Made by a program: the position numbers and the translations under genes. From NCBI GenBank assembly GCA_002286855.1, contig NRSV01000006.1, positions 682,001 to 746,000 of the forward strand: DNA of 64,000 bases, in the 5' to 3' direction. Every line of letters begins with the position of its first letter. The stretch's first letter is position 1. Origin of the DNA: Bipolaris cookei. Taxonomy: Eukaryota; Ascomycota; Dothideomycetes; Pleosporales; Pleosporaceae. Under the pieces are notes generated by a model, which worked only from the letters and a program-made list of their open reading frames with translations, was not told where the DNA came from and did not search any database. Positions 1 to 11,314 of the stretch are shown here, one piece after another.

Positions 1-2287
1 AGCACAACAGTCAGCATCGAGGGGGACGCGGACCTGGGGGACGCTTGAGGAGCAAAGAAATACCGTATGCCGAGCACAAATTCGTGGTTGGTGAGCTACT
101 CATGTCAGTAACAGAAGGCATTGTTAGCAGGCGGGAGTGTGTACCCATGTTGCGACTGCAACGACGGCCAGGCCTATGGTCGAGGCCAGCAGCACCAAAC
201 AGCCCAATTGCTCGCGGATGGGGATGCGCATTTTGGCCATGTCACCGGGCGGCGCAGACAGCAGACGTTGTCAAAGGCAGGACTAAGGGCGAGGAGCGTC
301 GTATGTGTCCCATTCCTCGCAGTGCATGCAGACTAGTGTGGATGTTGAGGATGGGGAAGAGTGGAGGCGCGGTGTCGAGTGAATGGATGTGTAACCACCA
401 AGAGCACAGCAGCAAGGGTACAGGCAGACGAGAGCCGGCAATTAATCAATCAAGCAGCCGGTTAAGAGCAGCAAGAGGCGGCGGGTGGCGGAAAGAGAGG
501 ACGAGAGGCAGTGGCAGTGGCAACAGAGGAAGCAAGACAGAACACAGCAGAGCGCGGCGGAGCGGCCGTCGGCATGGCGCGTCGGGGCCCTGGTGTGCAC
601 AGTCGATGGGGAATGCAGGCCGGACGCTTTGGGGGTGGGAGGAGATTACTCTAGCCAAGCGGGTATATCGCTATGTGGCTAGAGGCGCTGACCGTTGGGT
701 GTTCGCTTGCAGCTCAATCTCGCCGCCTGTATGGTCGAGGCCAAGTAAGAGACAGCTGACAGTGCAGCAATTCGCGCATGGTGACAAGAGACAGAGACAT
801 ACACACAAGAAGCCCCATACCAAATGAGGCCACATCTCGATCGGCATCGCCCAAGAGACCGTCATCTTGTGTTTTCCTGGCGCGCTCCACCTGTCAGTCT
901 GTCACTCCCTCGTCCGCCCCATTCATCCGCAACCGCACGTTTGGGAAAGCGGCTGGCCTTGGCGTGGCGGGGACGGGTCTGGCCTCGCCTTTTTTCTTAT
1001 GGATCGGCGGATTTGCCTTATGCGTTGTGATCCTCCCAGTCGTGCGCTAGACAAGCTAGCAATAACACGCAAACACGCACAAAAACCCTGCATCCTTTCA
1101 AAATCTCGACAAGCCCCGAACATGGCTGTTCGCAACTTGTCCATGTTTGTAGCGTGTGTTGCATGTAAGTTCAATCGGTCCGTTCCCCCCCTCCCCCCCC
1201 TGCTTGGTCGTGAACCTAAGTATAGTTATGGTACTAGTGCCATTCCCCCATTCCCCCATTCCCCAACATCAGCTGCACTCTACCAGCATCCGTTCGTTCC
1301 TATGCATGTACCTATCTCTCCACACATACATATATCATACCACATCTCTCCCCATCTCACCACTGGTAACTACGAACCTTTTTCCCCGTCTACCGGGAAA
1401 AAGCAAAACCACAACTAAGACGCCCCACACACGCATACACATCCCGGCCCGCCCTCTGCCCCTGATCTGAACATCTCAAAATGCAAAACAAAACCATATC
1501 CATCTTGATTCCTTGCCTTGCATATACATATGGACATGTCCTTCATACCCCGATAAACCCGCCATCCCCACCTTCCCTTTGCCGCGGACTACGCTGTTAG
1601 TAATAGGCGATACCCCTACATAGGCATACATGTCATAATCCCCTCACCCCATCCCCACCAGCCCTTTAGTAATAATGACCGTACCAATACCACACAAACG
1701 CCTTTCCTCTGACTCATCAACCATCGAAAAGGCCGACTTGCACTTGCGTAAACTATGCATTGTACCGGCACATCGCGGAACCACTTTGCATAAAAATTCC
1801 CATATGTACATATGTATATATGTAATCAGATCACGTGAGAATCTGCATGTATGGAGAAGTGATACTAGGCAACCAGAGACCAGATTCCCCAATTCGTCTG
1901 ATGGGTCATCCAAGCATACGTATCCAGTGTGTGATTCTGCATCGAATTCTAGTGCACTGACTCGTGAAAAGCTGTAGATGGTGGCTTGTAGCGTAACGAT
2001 CAAAGTTAGACTTACAGAGGTAAAGGTGAGGGAAGGAAGTCAGTTGTATTACATATGTAGTTGAATCCACATGCCTTTGTCTCACCACCTTTGCTGAATG
2101 GTGAGTGCATATCCATCCATCTATGCGACGCAGTAAAAAAACAGAAACCGAATCGTCTTGATCGTGAAGGATCGGGTATCAAAAAAAAGAGAGTGCGAAT
2201 GTGAAAACAACCGAAGAGTAGAAGAGAAGAAAACCCCTTGAACATAAAGAACCATCTCCGAAAAACTACACCACGAACCACCTCTCC
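1..2287. other. No supported gene (left-edge gene-free stretch)
   Basis: The longest open frame here, 45-827 on the plus strand, has a composition rich in Trp, Arg and Ser, no recognisable domain and no splice continuity, so I treat it as chance. The stretch 1150-1480 is strongly pyrimidine-rich on the plus strand. The part just below 2288 is the 3' flank of the SNF2 gene, which is read leftwards. Upstream sequence of a gene lying beyond the left edge may be included, but nothing here decides this. Confidence 0.5.
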
Positions 2288-5200
2288 CTACTTCATCCCA
2301 AACAAATATCTCAACTCCCTAACATCCAACCTCGTCAAATTCTTATACTCCCTCTCATCCAACGCCGCCCCAATCATCTCGCGCTTGTTATCCTGCAAAT
2401 GCGTAATGCGATCTTCCACCGTCTCCGGCACCAACACGCGATGAACATGCACCTCGCGCGTCTGCGGCATACGATGGGCGCGGTCGACAGCCTGGTCTTC
2501 GATGAAGGGGTTCCAGAAGGGATCGAGGATAATGACTTGGGATGCTTTCCAGAGGTTGAGTCCCGTGTTGCCTGCTTTGAGGGAGACGAGCATGATGTTT
2601 TGGTTGGGGTCGTCCATGAAGGCGCTTACGGCGTCGGCGCGGGCGTCCATTTTCATGGTGCCGTCGTAGCGCTGGTATTGCATTTTTTCTCGGTTTAGGG
2701 GGACTTCGATAAGGTCGAGGAGTGAAGTGAATTGGGAGAATACTAGTGTCTTCTCGGTCGGGTCATTATTGCGGATCTCTCGGAGGATTTGGATGGTTTG
2801 GTTGATCTTCGCGGATGGAACATATGTCTTGTCCAGACGACGGAGGTAGCGCTTTTTGGCCGCCTTGCTACGCATAGACTCTTTCTTCAACTGAGCCAAA
2901 GTCAACTTGGGCTTAGCACGCGCCTTGCCTTTACCCTTGTTACGCTTCTTCGACTTCTTCTTTTTGGGCTTTGCTTTGGGTGCAGAGTCACCCGCCTCAT
3001 CACCGTCTTCCTCGTCATCGGCCACAACAAATCCAGCCAGATTGCCCTTCTTGTCAACATCGGGCGCATCCTCATCTTCAGAATCGGAAACATCAGATTC
3101 AGAATCCTCGTCCTCAGCCCCATCGTCCAAGTCAGCCGACCTGAGACGCTCGCGACAATGGACTTTGCAAAAGTGCTTGTAGTCAGTGATCAGCCTGGCC
3201 CTCAACTCACCACGGCAATGCGGACATTTGGGTATGCTTGTCTCATCGTTGCCGTCTTGCTGAGCTGCCCGCATTGCGGGATCAATGAGCTTCTGGACAC
3301 ATTCGCCACAGACCGTATGCCCACACGGAATGATAATGGTCGGATTAGGGTCGGCCTCAAGACAGATTGGACACTCGAATGAATCGTGATCCTTCAATCG
3401 TACTACGACGTCTGTATTCAATCCCTGTGCTCGGGTCAAGAGGTCGTCCTCGTCAATGCCCTCGGTCGCTGGCTGGCTAAGATCTTTGATCAGGTGTGGA
3501 TGGCAGCAGGCCTGACGCAGTCGAAGTAAAAGGACCAATACATTTGCGTAGTTGGCTGAACCTTATTAGCATTCAACCATATAAAGCCAAAACTAACTTG
3601 AGCAAGCTTACATGAAACTGCGTCATCGTCAATATACTGGTTCATTTGAAGCTGTGTCCTCGTCTCCAAAGCACGGTACAATTCAAGTTCTGAGTCACTA
3701 AAATCAACGTTGTCGACAACGACATGCTTGGGCGGAATTCTAGAGATTGGCTGTCCATCCACTTTGGCGTCCTTCTGCCTTCGCAGCATGAGAGACGCCA
3801 GCAGAATTCGAACGCGATCCATCCCTTGGCTCCTCGTACGTGGATGCTTGACTGTCTGATAGATGTCAGCCTGTAACACATAGATCCATCAGTACTTATC
3901 ACCTACTTTAAAGATGTCCGCATTGAACTTGTTCCACGAACAATAAGGCTTCACGTTGAGGAATCGAATCAATGGATACAGCTCAGCGATGCTGTTCATC
4001 ATGGGCGTTCCAGTCATGCACAAGCGGTGACGGGCCATAAGATCTGCGCAGGCCTTTGAGGCTTTGCTATTGCGATTCTTGATGTTGTGAGCCTCATCAA
4101 TGATGATGCGATACCACATGCACTCGGGTCCGAGCAATGCAAGCTGATCCTTGGCTTTACGACGGATAGAAGGGTCCTGTGTCTCCTGTTCATGCAGCAT
4201 CGACTCTTTCCGGGACTCTTTTTGCTTGAACTCCGAGGTAAGGCAGCCAAAGGTTGTCAGCACAACGTCGTACTGACGAAGATGGGAAAATTCGACATTC
4301 TTGCCAGTACCATGGTAGAGATATACACTAAGCTTGTGGCGAGGATCAACATGCCGTTCAATTTCTTTCTCCCACTGCCGCATGAGGGCCACAGGCGCGA
4401 TTATGAGAGTTGTTTTACAGGCTGGATCATCAGGTGGATGTGCACAAATGAGTGAAAGAGCTTGTATCTGAGCATTTTATTAGCAACGGATCAGCCAGGC
4501 CGGACCAGAAAACAGGTCATCAAAATGCGGTCTGATTCACTCACCGTCTTTCCCAATCCCATATCATCAGCTAGAATACCACCTTTGTTGTCGCCACATT
4601 CCATCTTAAGGAGCCAGGTTAGACCAATTCGCTGGTACTCTTTGAGAGTGCAGGTCATGATGGCGGGCGTTGGCTCTCGCTTCCCATTCTTCTCAGCATC
4701 GCCCTTGAAATTCTCAAGGAGCTTCTCTATAGCCTGCGTTTCAGCGACATGACTCCCTGGGAAGCCACCATATTCGTCACCGTCACTATCGCCAGCTCCC
4801 ATAAACGGGGGTACCCTAAGCGCATCCATGTAAGGAGGCAACGCATGATTGGTATAGTAATCGAACCCAGCAGTTTGAGCCCCCGGAAATACATGCGGCT
4901 GCTGCTGATATCCATAGCCATGACCTGGTAGGTTTGAAGTAACCATGAATTCAGCCAGCTCTGGTACAGACATATAATCCCTACCAGCATTGTTGGTCGG
5001 CATCGAATGGCTATTGCGGAATGCTCCCTGATAGGCATTGTGCAGTTCTGGGAACGGATCCAAATATCTGGGCGCCTGTATAGGCGGCTGGGGGGATCGT
5101 ACAGGGGTAGGTGGATCAGACTCGGTCAAATCTACGAAAGCTATTTGATCAGATTGATGCATGTGATTTGACTCCCGATGAGGCAATGACTGTGACCATG

Positions 5201-5531
5201 ACTCCAAGGGGGGTGTTGTGATATCTGGACTTGGCTGCCTGCTCATACGCTTGGCCTCAGGGCCGCCGGCTAGCTCTAGGTTGCGTTTGAGAGAATGCGA
5301 TGGCAGGGCGCGAGGTGGCGAAGGCGGCCTTCGTATGTCATTTGAAGGAACGGCAGGAGCGTATCTTGGCTGAAGGGCTCGGGCTTGCTCGCGATGCTTT
5401 TGGAGCCTCTCAGACATTTCATTGATCTGCTGCTCGTAGTATGGCTTATCGATATCATCAACACTGGGGAGAATCGCTTTTATCATGGCAATGTTTGCCT
5501 GAAGGGCCTTGGTGTCATTCGCCAGATCCAT
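2288..5531 (-). CDS. ULS1: SNF2-family DNA translocase with embedded RING finger, Uls1/Ris1-like
   Basis: Exons (minus): 5531-4545, 4467-3907, 3855-3612, 3555-2288, giving 1019 codons in frame. The ATG at 5531 is the first in its frame. Residues 1-300 are low-complexity, Pro/Ser-rich. Helicase motif I (ADDMGLGKT) ends exactly at the first intron, about residue 329. Motif II is DEAH at about 453. A C3HC4 RING lies between the two helicase lobes at about 659-711 (CPIC...CGHTVCGEC...CPHC), followed by an acidic/basic linker and the C-terminal lobe (VFSQFTSLLDL, LDPFWNPFIEDQAVDRAHR). A RING between the lobes is the Rad5/Rad16/Uls1 layout. No HIRAN domain is visible, and the segment LLLRLRQACCHPHLI is as I know it from fungal Ris1/Uls1. 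In yeast, Uls1 is a SUMO-targeted translocase and ubiquitin ligase acting on chromatin; the same role here is inference. The exon 2/3 junction was chosen for a 51-nt intron with a CTGAC branch point over a 36-nt alternative. Confidence 0.88.
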
Positions 5532-7047
5532 CCCGGCTAGACTATCACAGCAGTGTGGCGAGACAAACGAAACGAATGTAATAGATGTCGAAATGGGAGG
5601 TTTCAGGACAGGGGAAGTGCGCTGGATGGAGAACAGTGCGACGTAGACGGGCCTTATAGATCGAGGGCGTGAGTTTAGGACGGAGGAAGGAGTGGTCAAA
5701 AGTGACCGCTGTGCGTAGCCTATTCACGGTGAGGCTCCAAGCGACTTTCAGGCTGCAGCGTGGCCAAATGAAGAGTGAAAGGAAGCCCAGTAAGACAATT
5801 GCAATGACACGGCACGACGCGCTGCGCGGTCGTTTCGCTGGGGGTTCTTTTGTGCAACGTAAACTGCGACACCCTCGTATTTCATCAAACGAGACGATGG
5901 GGAAAGAGAGACAAGAAAAACAACGGAAGAGGAGAAAAGAAAAGAACTAGATGTTCCTATTCCACCGTATCGCAAACGCCATAGCCTCGTGGTGGGGGTT
6001 GCGCGCACAGAGGAAGAAGGGAAGCGACAAGTGCGTCTGTCGCGTCCTCGATTACTATCGATAGGCTAACCCTGGTAAGCCCGCGGCTGAACGTCATCTG
6101 GTTTTTGGGTTGCATTGCATCTGTAACGCGGCAAAAGTAATCGCTCAGAGCCTAAACGATGCAGAATGGGCGGTGCAGCAAGGATTCATTACAAGGCACC
6201 CTATGCTATGCTGACACGACTATTGCTAAGGCGAACGGCTGAAGGGATTTTGTTCTGACAGCTGCACGTCCTCCGGTCAAGAGAAACACGCCAGGCTAGG
6301 CCTGGGGCCCTGTACAATATGTACAACGACGTCACGCGAGCTGTACGAGGGTACACGGTACAGTCTAATTGGTTTTTCTAGTTATACGCAGAGAATGATC
6401 ATACATCACGAACTTGACAGATACACTCGCAATAAGGTGAGAGAGAAAAACAACACACACATATATATATACCATGCGATTACTTCACAGCGGTGCTCCA
6501 AGCCTACCAGGTATATTTCTGCATCTCCAAAGTTTTAAAAAGAAGCCAAGGTACCCCCAAAGACCACACTTGACGAAAGACCCTTAAAAGTCAAACTCCC
6601 CGAAACAATGATAACAGTCAACGCCGAGATATGCAGGAGAAAAACTACCACAGCAAAGTGTCATGTGAGGCGTGCAGCAAAACTGGATCCAGCACAGTAG
6701 AAACGCCAACCGAAAAAAATGCTCCACAGCTGGCGCTTGTGAATACAACAAGAGTGATTCTTGCTTCAGCTCCAACCTTCCATCAATGTTATTATTTCGA
6801 TAACCGGCGTGTTCTCGATTGGCATCGCTACAACGCACTGGTAGCACCGAGAATGTCGTTCATCGTTCATCGTCGATAATCGTTGAGGTTGGCATTGTTG
6901 ACGTAGTTATCGTTTAGTAGGATTCGGCCTGAAGAGGGCTCGAATACGTAACTAATCAAGCCTTCTCCTCTTCCTTTATGTCACACAAACTCAGCTACTG
7001 TGACTCCGCAGCAAAAGCTACAACACACACATATTAGGGTCAATTAC
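5532..7047. other. Intergenic: ULS1 upstream region and NIK1 3' flank
   Basis: The 1.5 kb between two genes read leftwards serves as promoter/leader of the SNF2 gene (near 5532) and 3' flank of the histidine kinase (near 7047). A short TA run lies near 6461-6470. The small open frames show no recognisable protein features. Confidence 0.6.
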
Positions 7048-10000
7048 TCACAAACTAGCGGACAAGGAACGTACTCTCTCGACACTGCCATTATCCGTCT
7101 GATCCACCGCCAACAGGTTGGGGCTATCAGCGCCTCCGCCACGGTCCGTGAAGCCTCGCGCTTCAAGTTGCGGTCGCTTCTTGGGGCTTGTTGTTGATGC
7201 CGACGCCGCTCCCGTGTTTGCCTTGTCTTTGCTGTTTCCTGGCAGGTCAAGGTTGGGGATGTGTGATGACGCCGTATACCGTGGCTCACTTGTGTGATCA
7301 TAGATTGTGCTTCCAACAGTAGCACAGCGGAGAATGGTTTGGATAAGTTGGTTTTGACGAAGGGGTTTAGAGAGGTAATCCTGTTGCTCAAGTCAATATC
7401 GAGAATCAACGCAAGGTTTACATCAGCTTACATCCATCTGTGCTGCAAGACATTTCTCGCGATCGCCAACCATTGCATGCGCCGTGAGTGCAATGACTGG
7501 TGTAGATGGGATACCATTCTCACGTTCCCATTCTCGGATCTTAGCTGTGGCCTCAAAACCACCCTGGTATCGTGTTAGTCGTGGTTCACTATCCAACGTT
7601 GTTCAGCTTACCATGACCGGCATTTGCACATCCATAAGTACACAATCGTAGCGCTTCTTCTGGATGTGCTCAAAGGCCTCGAGACCGTTGTTGGCCACAG
7701 TGACCCTGTGGTGGTATTTCTCCAAAATTCGGACAGCAAGCTTCTGATTGACAGCGTTATCTTCAGCAAGCAGAATCTGGAAGGACTTGGAATGGTCAGA
7801 AACAAGAGGCGCGGCACGGCCATCTAGTGCTGGGATTAGTGCGTTGCCCAGATCGATCGGCAGACAAGGCGTCGTCATGTAGCTCGAGATACCATTTTCC
7901 AGCGCAGATCGAAGGCTGATGCACACGTGCGGCGTCAGCATGACAAGAGGAATGTACTTGAAGCGCTCGGCAATCCTGAGCTCTCGTGCCGTCTTGTCAT
8001 TGTCGACGATAACGCAGTCGTAGGGCATGTCGGCTCTCTTCGTAGTCTCGGGCACCTCTTCAACCGAGTTGACGACCATGGGTACAAGATCCAGGGCCTT
8101 CAAGTGCTCAATGATCTGATCCGAGAAACCAGTGTTGCCTTGGTCAACAAACAGCACCGTGTGCTGCTTGTACGCAACAAGCTGGGGCTGAATAGCGGTA
8201 ATCTCTGGTTTGCCGAGACGGACCCTGCATGTGAAGTAGAACACACTACCCTTGCCAAAGTCGGACTCGACCCACATACGACCACCCATAAGAGTGACGA
8301 GACGCTTCGAGATAGACAATCCAAGACCAGTACCACCAAACTTCCTTGTAGTCGAACCATCTGCTTGCTGGAACGTATCAAAGATGAGGTTGAGCTTGTC
8401 GCCACGAATCCCAATACCAGTGTCAGAGACGGCAAACTGGAAAACGTAGTGGTCAGGTCCGCAGTCTTGTTCCTGCGCCATCGATATGGCAACCTTGACC
8501 TCTCCGTGCTCAGTAAATTTGATGGCATTACCGACAAGGTTGAGAATAATCTGCCTTAACCTGAATGAATCACCCACAACATAGTCAGGTACCGTGTACG
8601 AAACATCATAAGCAAGGTTCAGCTTCCGCTCATTAGCCCTCGATGCCAGTGATTTGAGGGCATTGAATATGGTGCCGCGCATGGAGAATGGAATCTCCTC
8701 CATAACCATTCGATTGGCTTCGATCTTGGAAATATCCAGTATGTCGTCGATGATGGTGAGTAACTGGCCAGCGAGGTTGTGCACAATAGTCAACATTTCT
8801 CGTTGCGCGTGGGTAAGGTCGGTGTCTAGTGTAAGCTGCGTCATACCAATGATACCGTTCATGGGCGTTCGGATCTCATGCGACATGTTAGCCAGGAATT
8901 CTGACTTGGTCTTGTTGGCTAACTCGGCGGCTTCCCTGGCAGCCGTGTTCCTCTGGATACTCTCTCGCAAACTGGACACCATCTGGTTGATCTTTCTCTT
9001 CAGCTCGTCCATTTCACCAGAAGCTTCGACGGTGATTTGAGTGAACTTGCCCTCCATTGCGGCATTGGTAATGTCGCCGAAAGCGCGCACTTGCGACGTA
9101 AGGTTTTGAGCCATGGTGTTGACGTCTGTGGTGATCTCCTTCCAGCGTCCGTCGATGTCTCGCACATCGGCTTGGCCACCCATTTTGCCGTCTACACCCA
9201 CATCGCGGGCTACGCGCTTCACAGCAAGAGACCATTCGTCGAGTCTCATAACCATGTCGTTGACAGTGTCTTTGAGTAACCGTATTTCACCCTCAGCATC
9301 AACGTGTACTCTTCGGCTCATGTCTCCCTTGGCAATTGCTTGTGTAACTTCGGAGATACTACGCACTTGTAATGTAAGATTTTGGGCCATGGTATTGACG
9401 TTGTTTGTCAGGTCCTTCCATTTGCCTTCGACGTTGTCGACTTGGGCTTGGCCACCCAGGATTCCGTCAGTTCCGACTTCGCGGGCGACTTTGCTGACTT
9501 CTTGGGCAAAAGTATTCAGGCGGTCCACCATGGTGTTGATGGTAATCTTCAGAGAAAGAATCTCGCCCTGTACTTCGGCCTTGACCTTTCTACTAAGATC
9601 TCCTCGAGCGACAGCTGTCGTAACCTCTGCAATTTCTCGCACTTGGGTTGTCAGATTCATCGCCATACCGTTCACATTCTCAGTGAGGTCTTTCCAGGTA
9701 CCCTCGACCCCATGCACAGTAGCCTGTCCACCGAGGCGACCCTCGGATCCGACCTCTCTTGCAATCTTGGTGACTTCGTGTGCAAACTGCTGCAGTTGGT
9801 CCACCATGCGGTTGATTGTGTTCTTGAGTTCGAGAATTTCACCCTTGCACTGGGCTTCGACTTTGCGGGTAAGATTGCCTTGGGCGACAGCTGTAGTGAC
9901 CTGAGCAATGTCTCGCACCTGGGTAGTGAGGTTTTGGGCCATGGCGTTGACGTTTACAGTGAGCTCATTCCACATGCCCTTGACACCGGCAATCTCAGCC

Positions 10001-11314
10001 TGTCCACCGAGCTTCCCCTCGGTACCGACGTCTCTGGCGACCTTTGTGACTTCAGTTGCAAATGACTGTAGTTGATCCACCATGGTGTTGATGGTCTGCT
10101 GTAACTGCAGGATTTCTCCTCGGGCTGGTCGCTCAATTTTGCGGCTGAGATCGCCATGGGCGACAGCAGTCGTCACTACGGCGATCTCTCGCACCTGCTC
10201 GGTGAGATTATTGGCCATCATGTTAACTATGCAACATGTTAGTATCGGCCCGATAGCGGGACACGAATCAAGACGTACCACTATCCGTCAGCTCAGCCCA
10301 AATACCAGCGACTCCTGGTAAATTTGCCTGACCGCCCAATCTGCCTTCAGTACCGACCTCTCGAGCGAGGAATGTGACTTGACTGGCGAATTCTTGCAGC
10401 TGGTCTACCATGGTATTGATTGTGCGCTTGAACAGAGTGATTTCAGGGTCCATTTCCTTTGCATGGATGAGAACCTTTTTGCTCAGATCTCCCATAGCGA
10501 CAGCCGTGACGATAGCGCCAATCTCCCGCAGTGCTTTCTGGAAAGCCAGGTTTGCTGGATGACGTTAGTCGCAGTTGATGTCGTGCGGTGGGTTTGAAGC
10601 CTACCTTGCTGATGCTTGCCGAGTTCTCGTTTCAGTGCGCCAATGTCCTCGATGCCATGCTCGAACACCATGCTCTGTGTCGTCAGTTGCTTGTTTACTT
10701 CCCGGCTCAGGTTGTCTACGTAATATCAGTATGCAGCTTAAATAAAGATAAAATATACAATGAATATATCTATGCATGAATGTGCTCGTACCAATGTGTT
10801 CACGCTGGTTCCTGATCTGGTCGGCCTGTTGGTTCAAGTGTACGCGTAGATAATTAAGTTGCTCTTCGGTGAGGGCAGCGGCAGGCTCCTCGGGGCCACC
10901 ATTTGTTTCCTTTGCCGCCAGCCAGTTGGACACCCAGATGGCGCGCTCCTTGTTTGAACCCCGACGAGCCTGACCAGGTGGGGCACTGTTGTTGCGAATG
11001 GCACCGGCTGGAGTATATAGGACGCCATCGTCGGGAGACTCTTGTGCGGGCGTCAGAGGAAATTGGCCTGATTTGGCAGCGGCATGGCTGCACTTGTGCT
11101 CGAGGAAGTCGATGCGGCTGCACAGGGCCGACAACTCTTGTTCTAATTGTGTCTTTTCTTCGCTCTCGGGGCCAGGTAGGGCGATTGCATTTGCGGCGGT
11201 TTTGGCGCCGTTTGCAGAGACTTGGGCGCTGAAGCTGGGGTCTCTGGCGGGATCATGTTGGCGGGCGAGGTTGCGGATGATGGCAGCGACGCCCGAATAT
11301 GTCTCTGCAGCCAT
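7048..11314 (-). CDS. NIK1: Group III hybrid histidine kinase (NIK1/Os-1/Drk1 type), osmosensing
   Basis: Six exons (minus): 11314-10792, 10715-10605, 10554-10279, 10226-7612, 7563-7432, 7380-7048, in frame throughout, 1329 aa, the usual size for the family (about 1300). Order: N-terminal soluble region with a coiled coil; six HAMP units of about 92 residues from roughly residue 215 to 720; HisKA with phospho-acceptor His753 (NMSHEIRTPMNG); HATPase_c (N box NLVGNAIKFTEHGEV, G boxes DTGIGI and GGTGLGLSISK); REC with phospho-acceptor Asp1169 (CVLMDVQMP) and the Lys of DDYLSKPL; then a Ser-rich tail. There are no membrane segments, so it should be cytosolic. Known for the family: it signals through Ypd1 and Ssk1 to the HOG MAP-kinase cascade and is the target route of phenylpyrrole and dicarboximide fungicides. 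Introns split the REC domain twice. The ATG at 11314 opens the first exon in a good context. Confidence 0.97.
8990..10540 (-). repeat. Tandem HAMP-coding repeat inside NIK1
   Basis: About 5.5 repeats of a 276-base coding unit, each encoding a HAMP domain plus linker. Hallmarks recur in each unit: V-R-x-I-x-x-V-T-x-A-V-A-x-G-D-L, then I-N-x-M-V-D-x-L, then A-R-x-V-G-x-x-G-x-L-G-G-Q-A, then W-x-x-L-T-x-x-V-N. The number of such units defines group III kinases. The periodicity also creates long antisense open frames (for example 9113-9904 plus) that are not genes. Confidence 0.93.

Noticed and set aside
45..827. 260-codon open frame at the left edge
   Set aside because: Many Trp/Arg/Ser residues, no domain, overlapping frames on the other strand equally open, no splice continuity.
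9113..9904. 263-codon plus-strand frame opposite NIK1
   Set aside because: It is the antisense shadow of the HAMP repeats; its repetitive translation follows their 276-base period.
8990..10540. Regular repeats that could suggest a CRISPR or minisatellite array
   Set aside because: They are coding, about 276 bases long and diverged, encoding HAMP domains.
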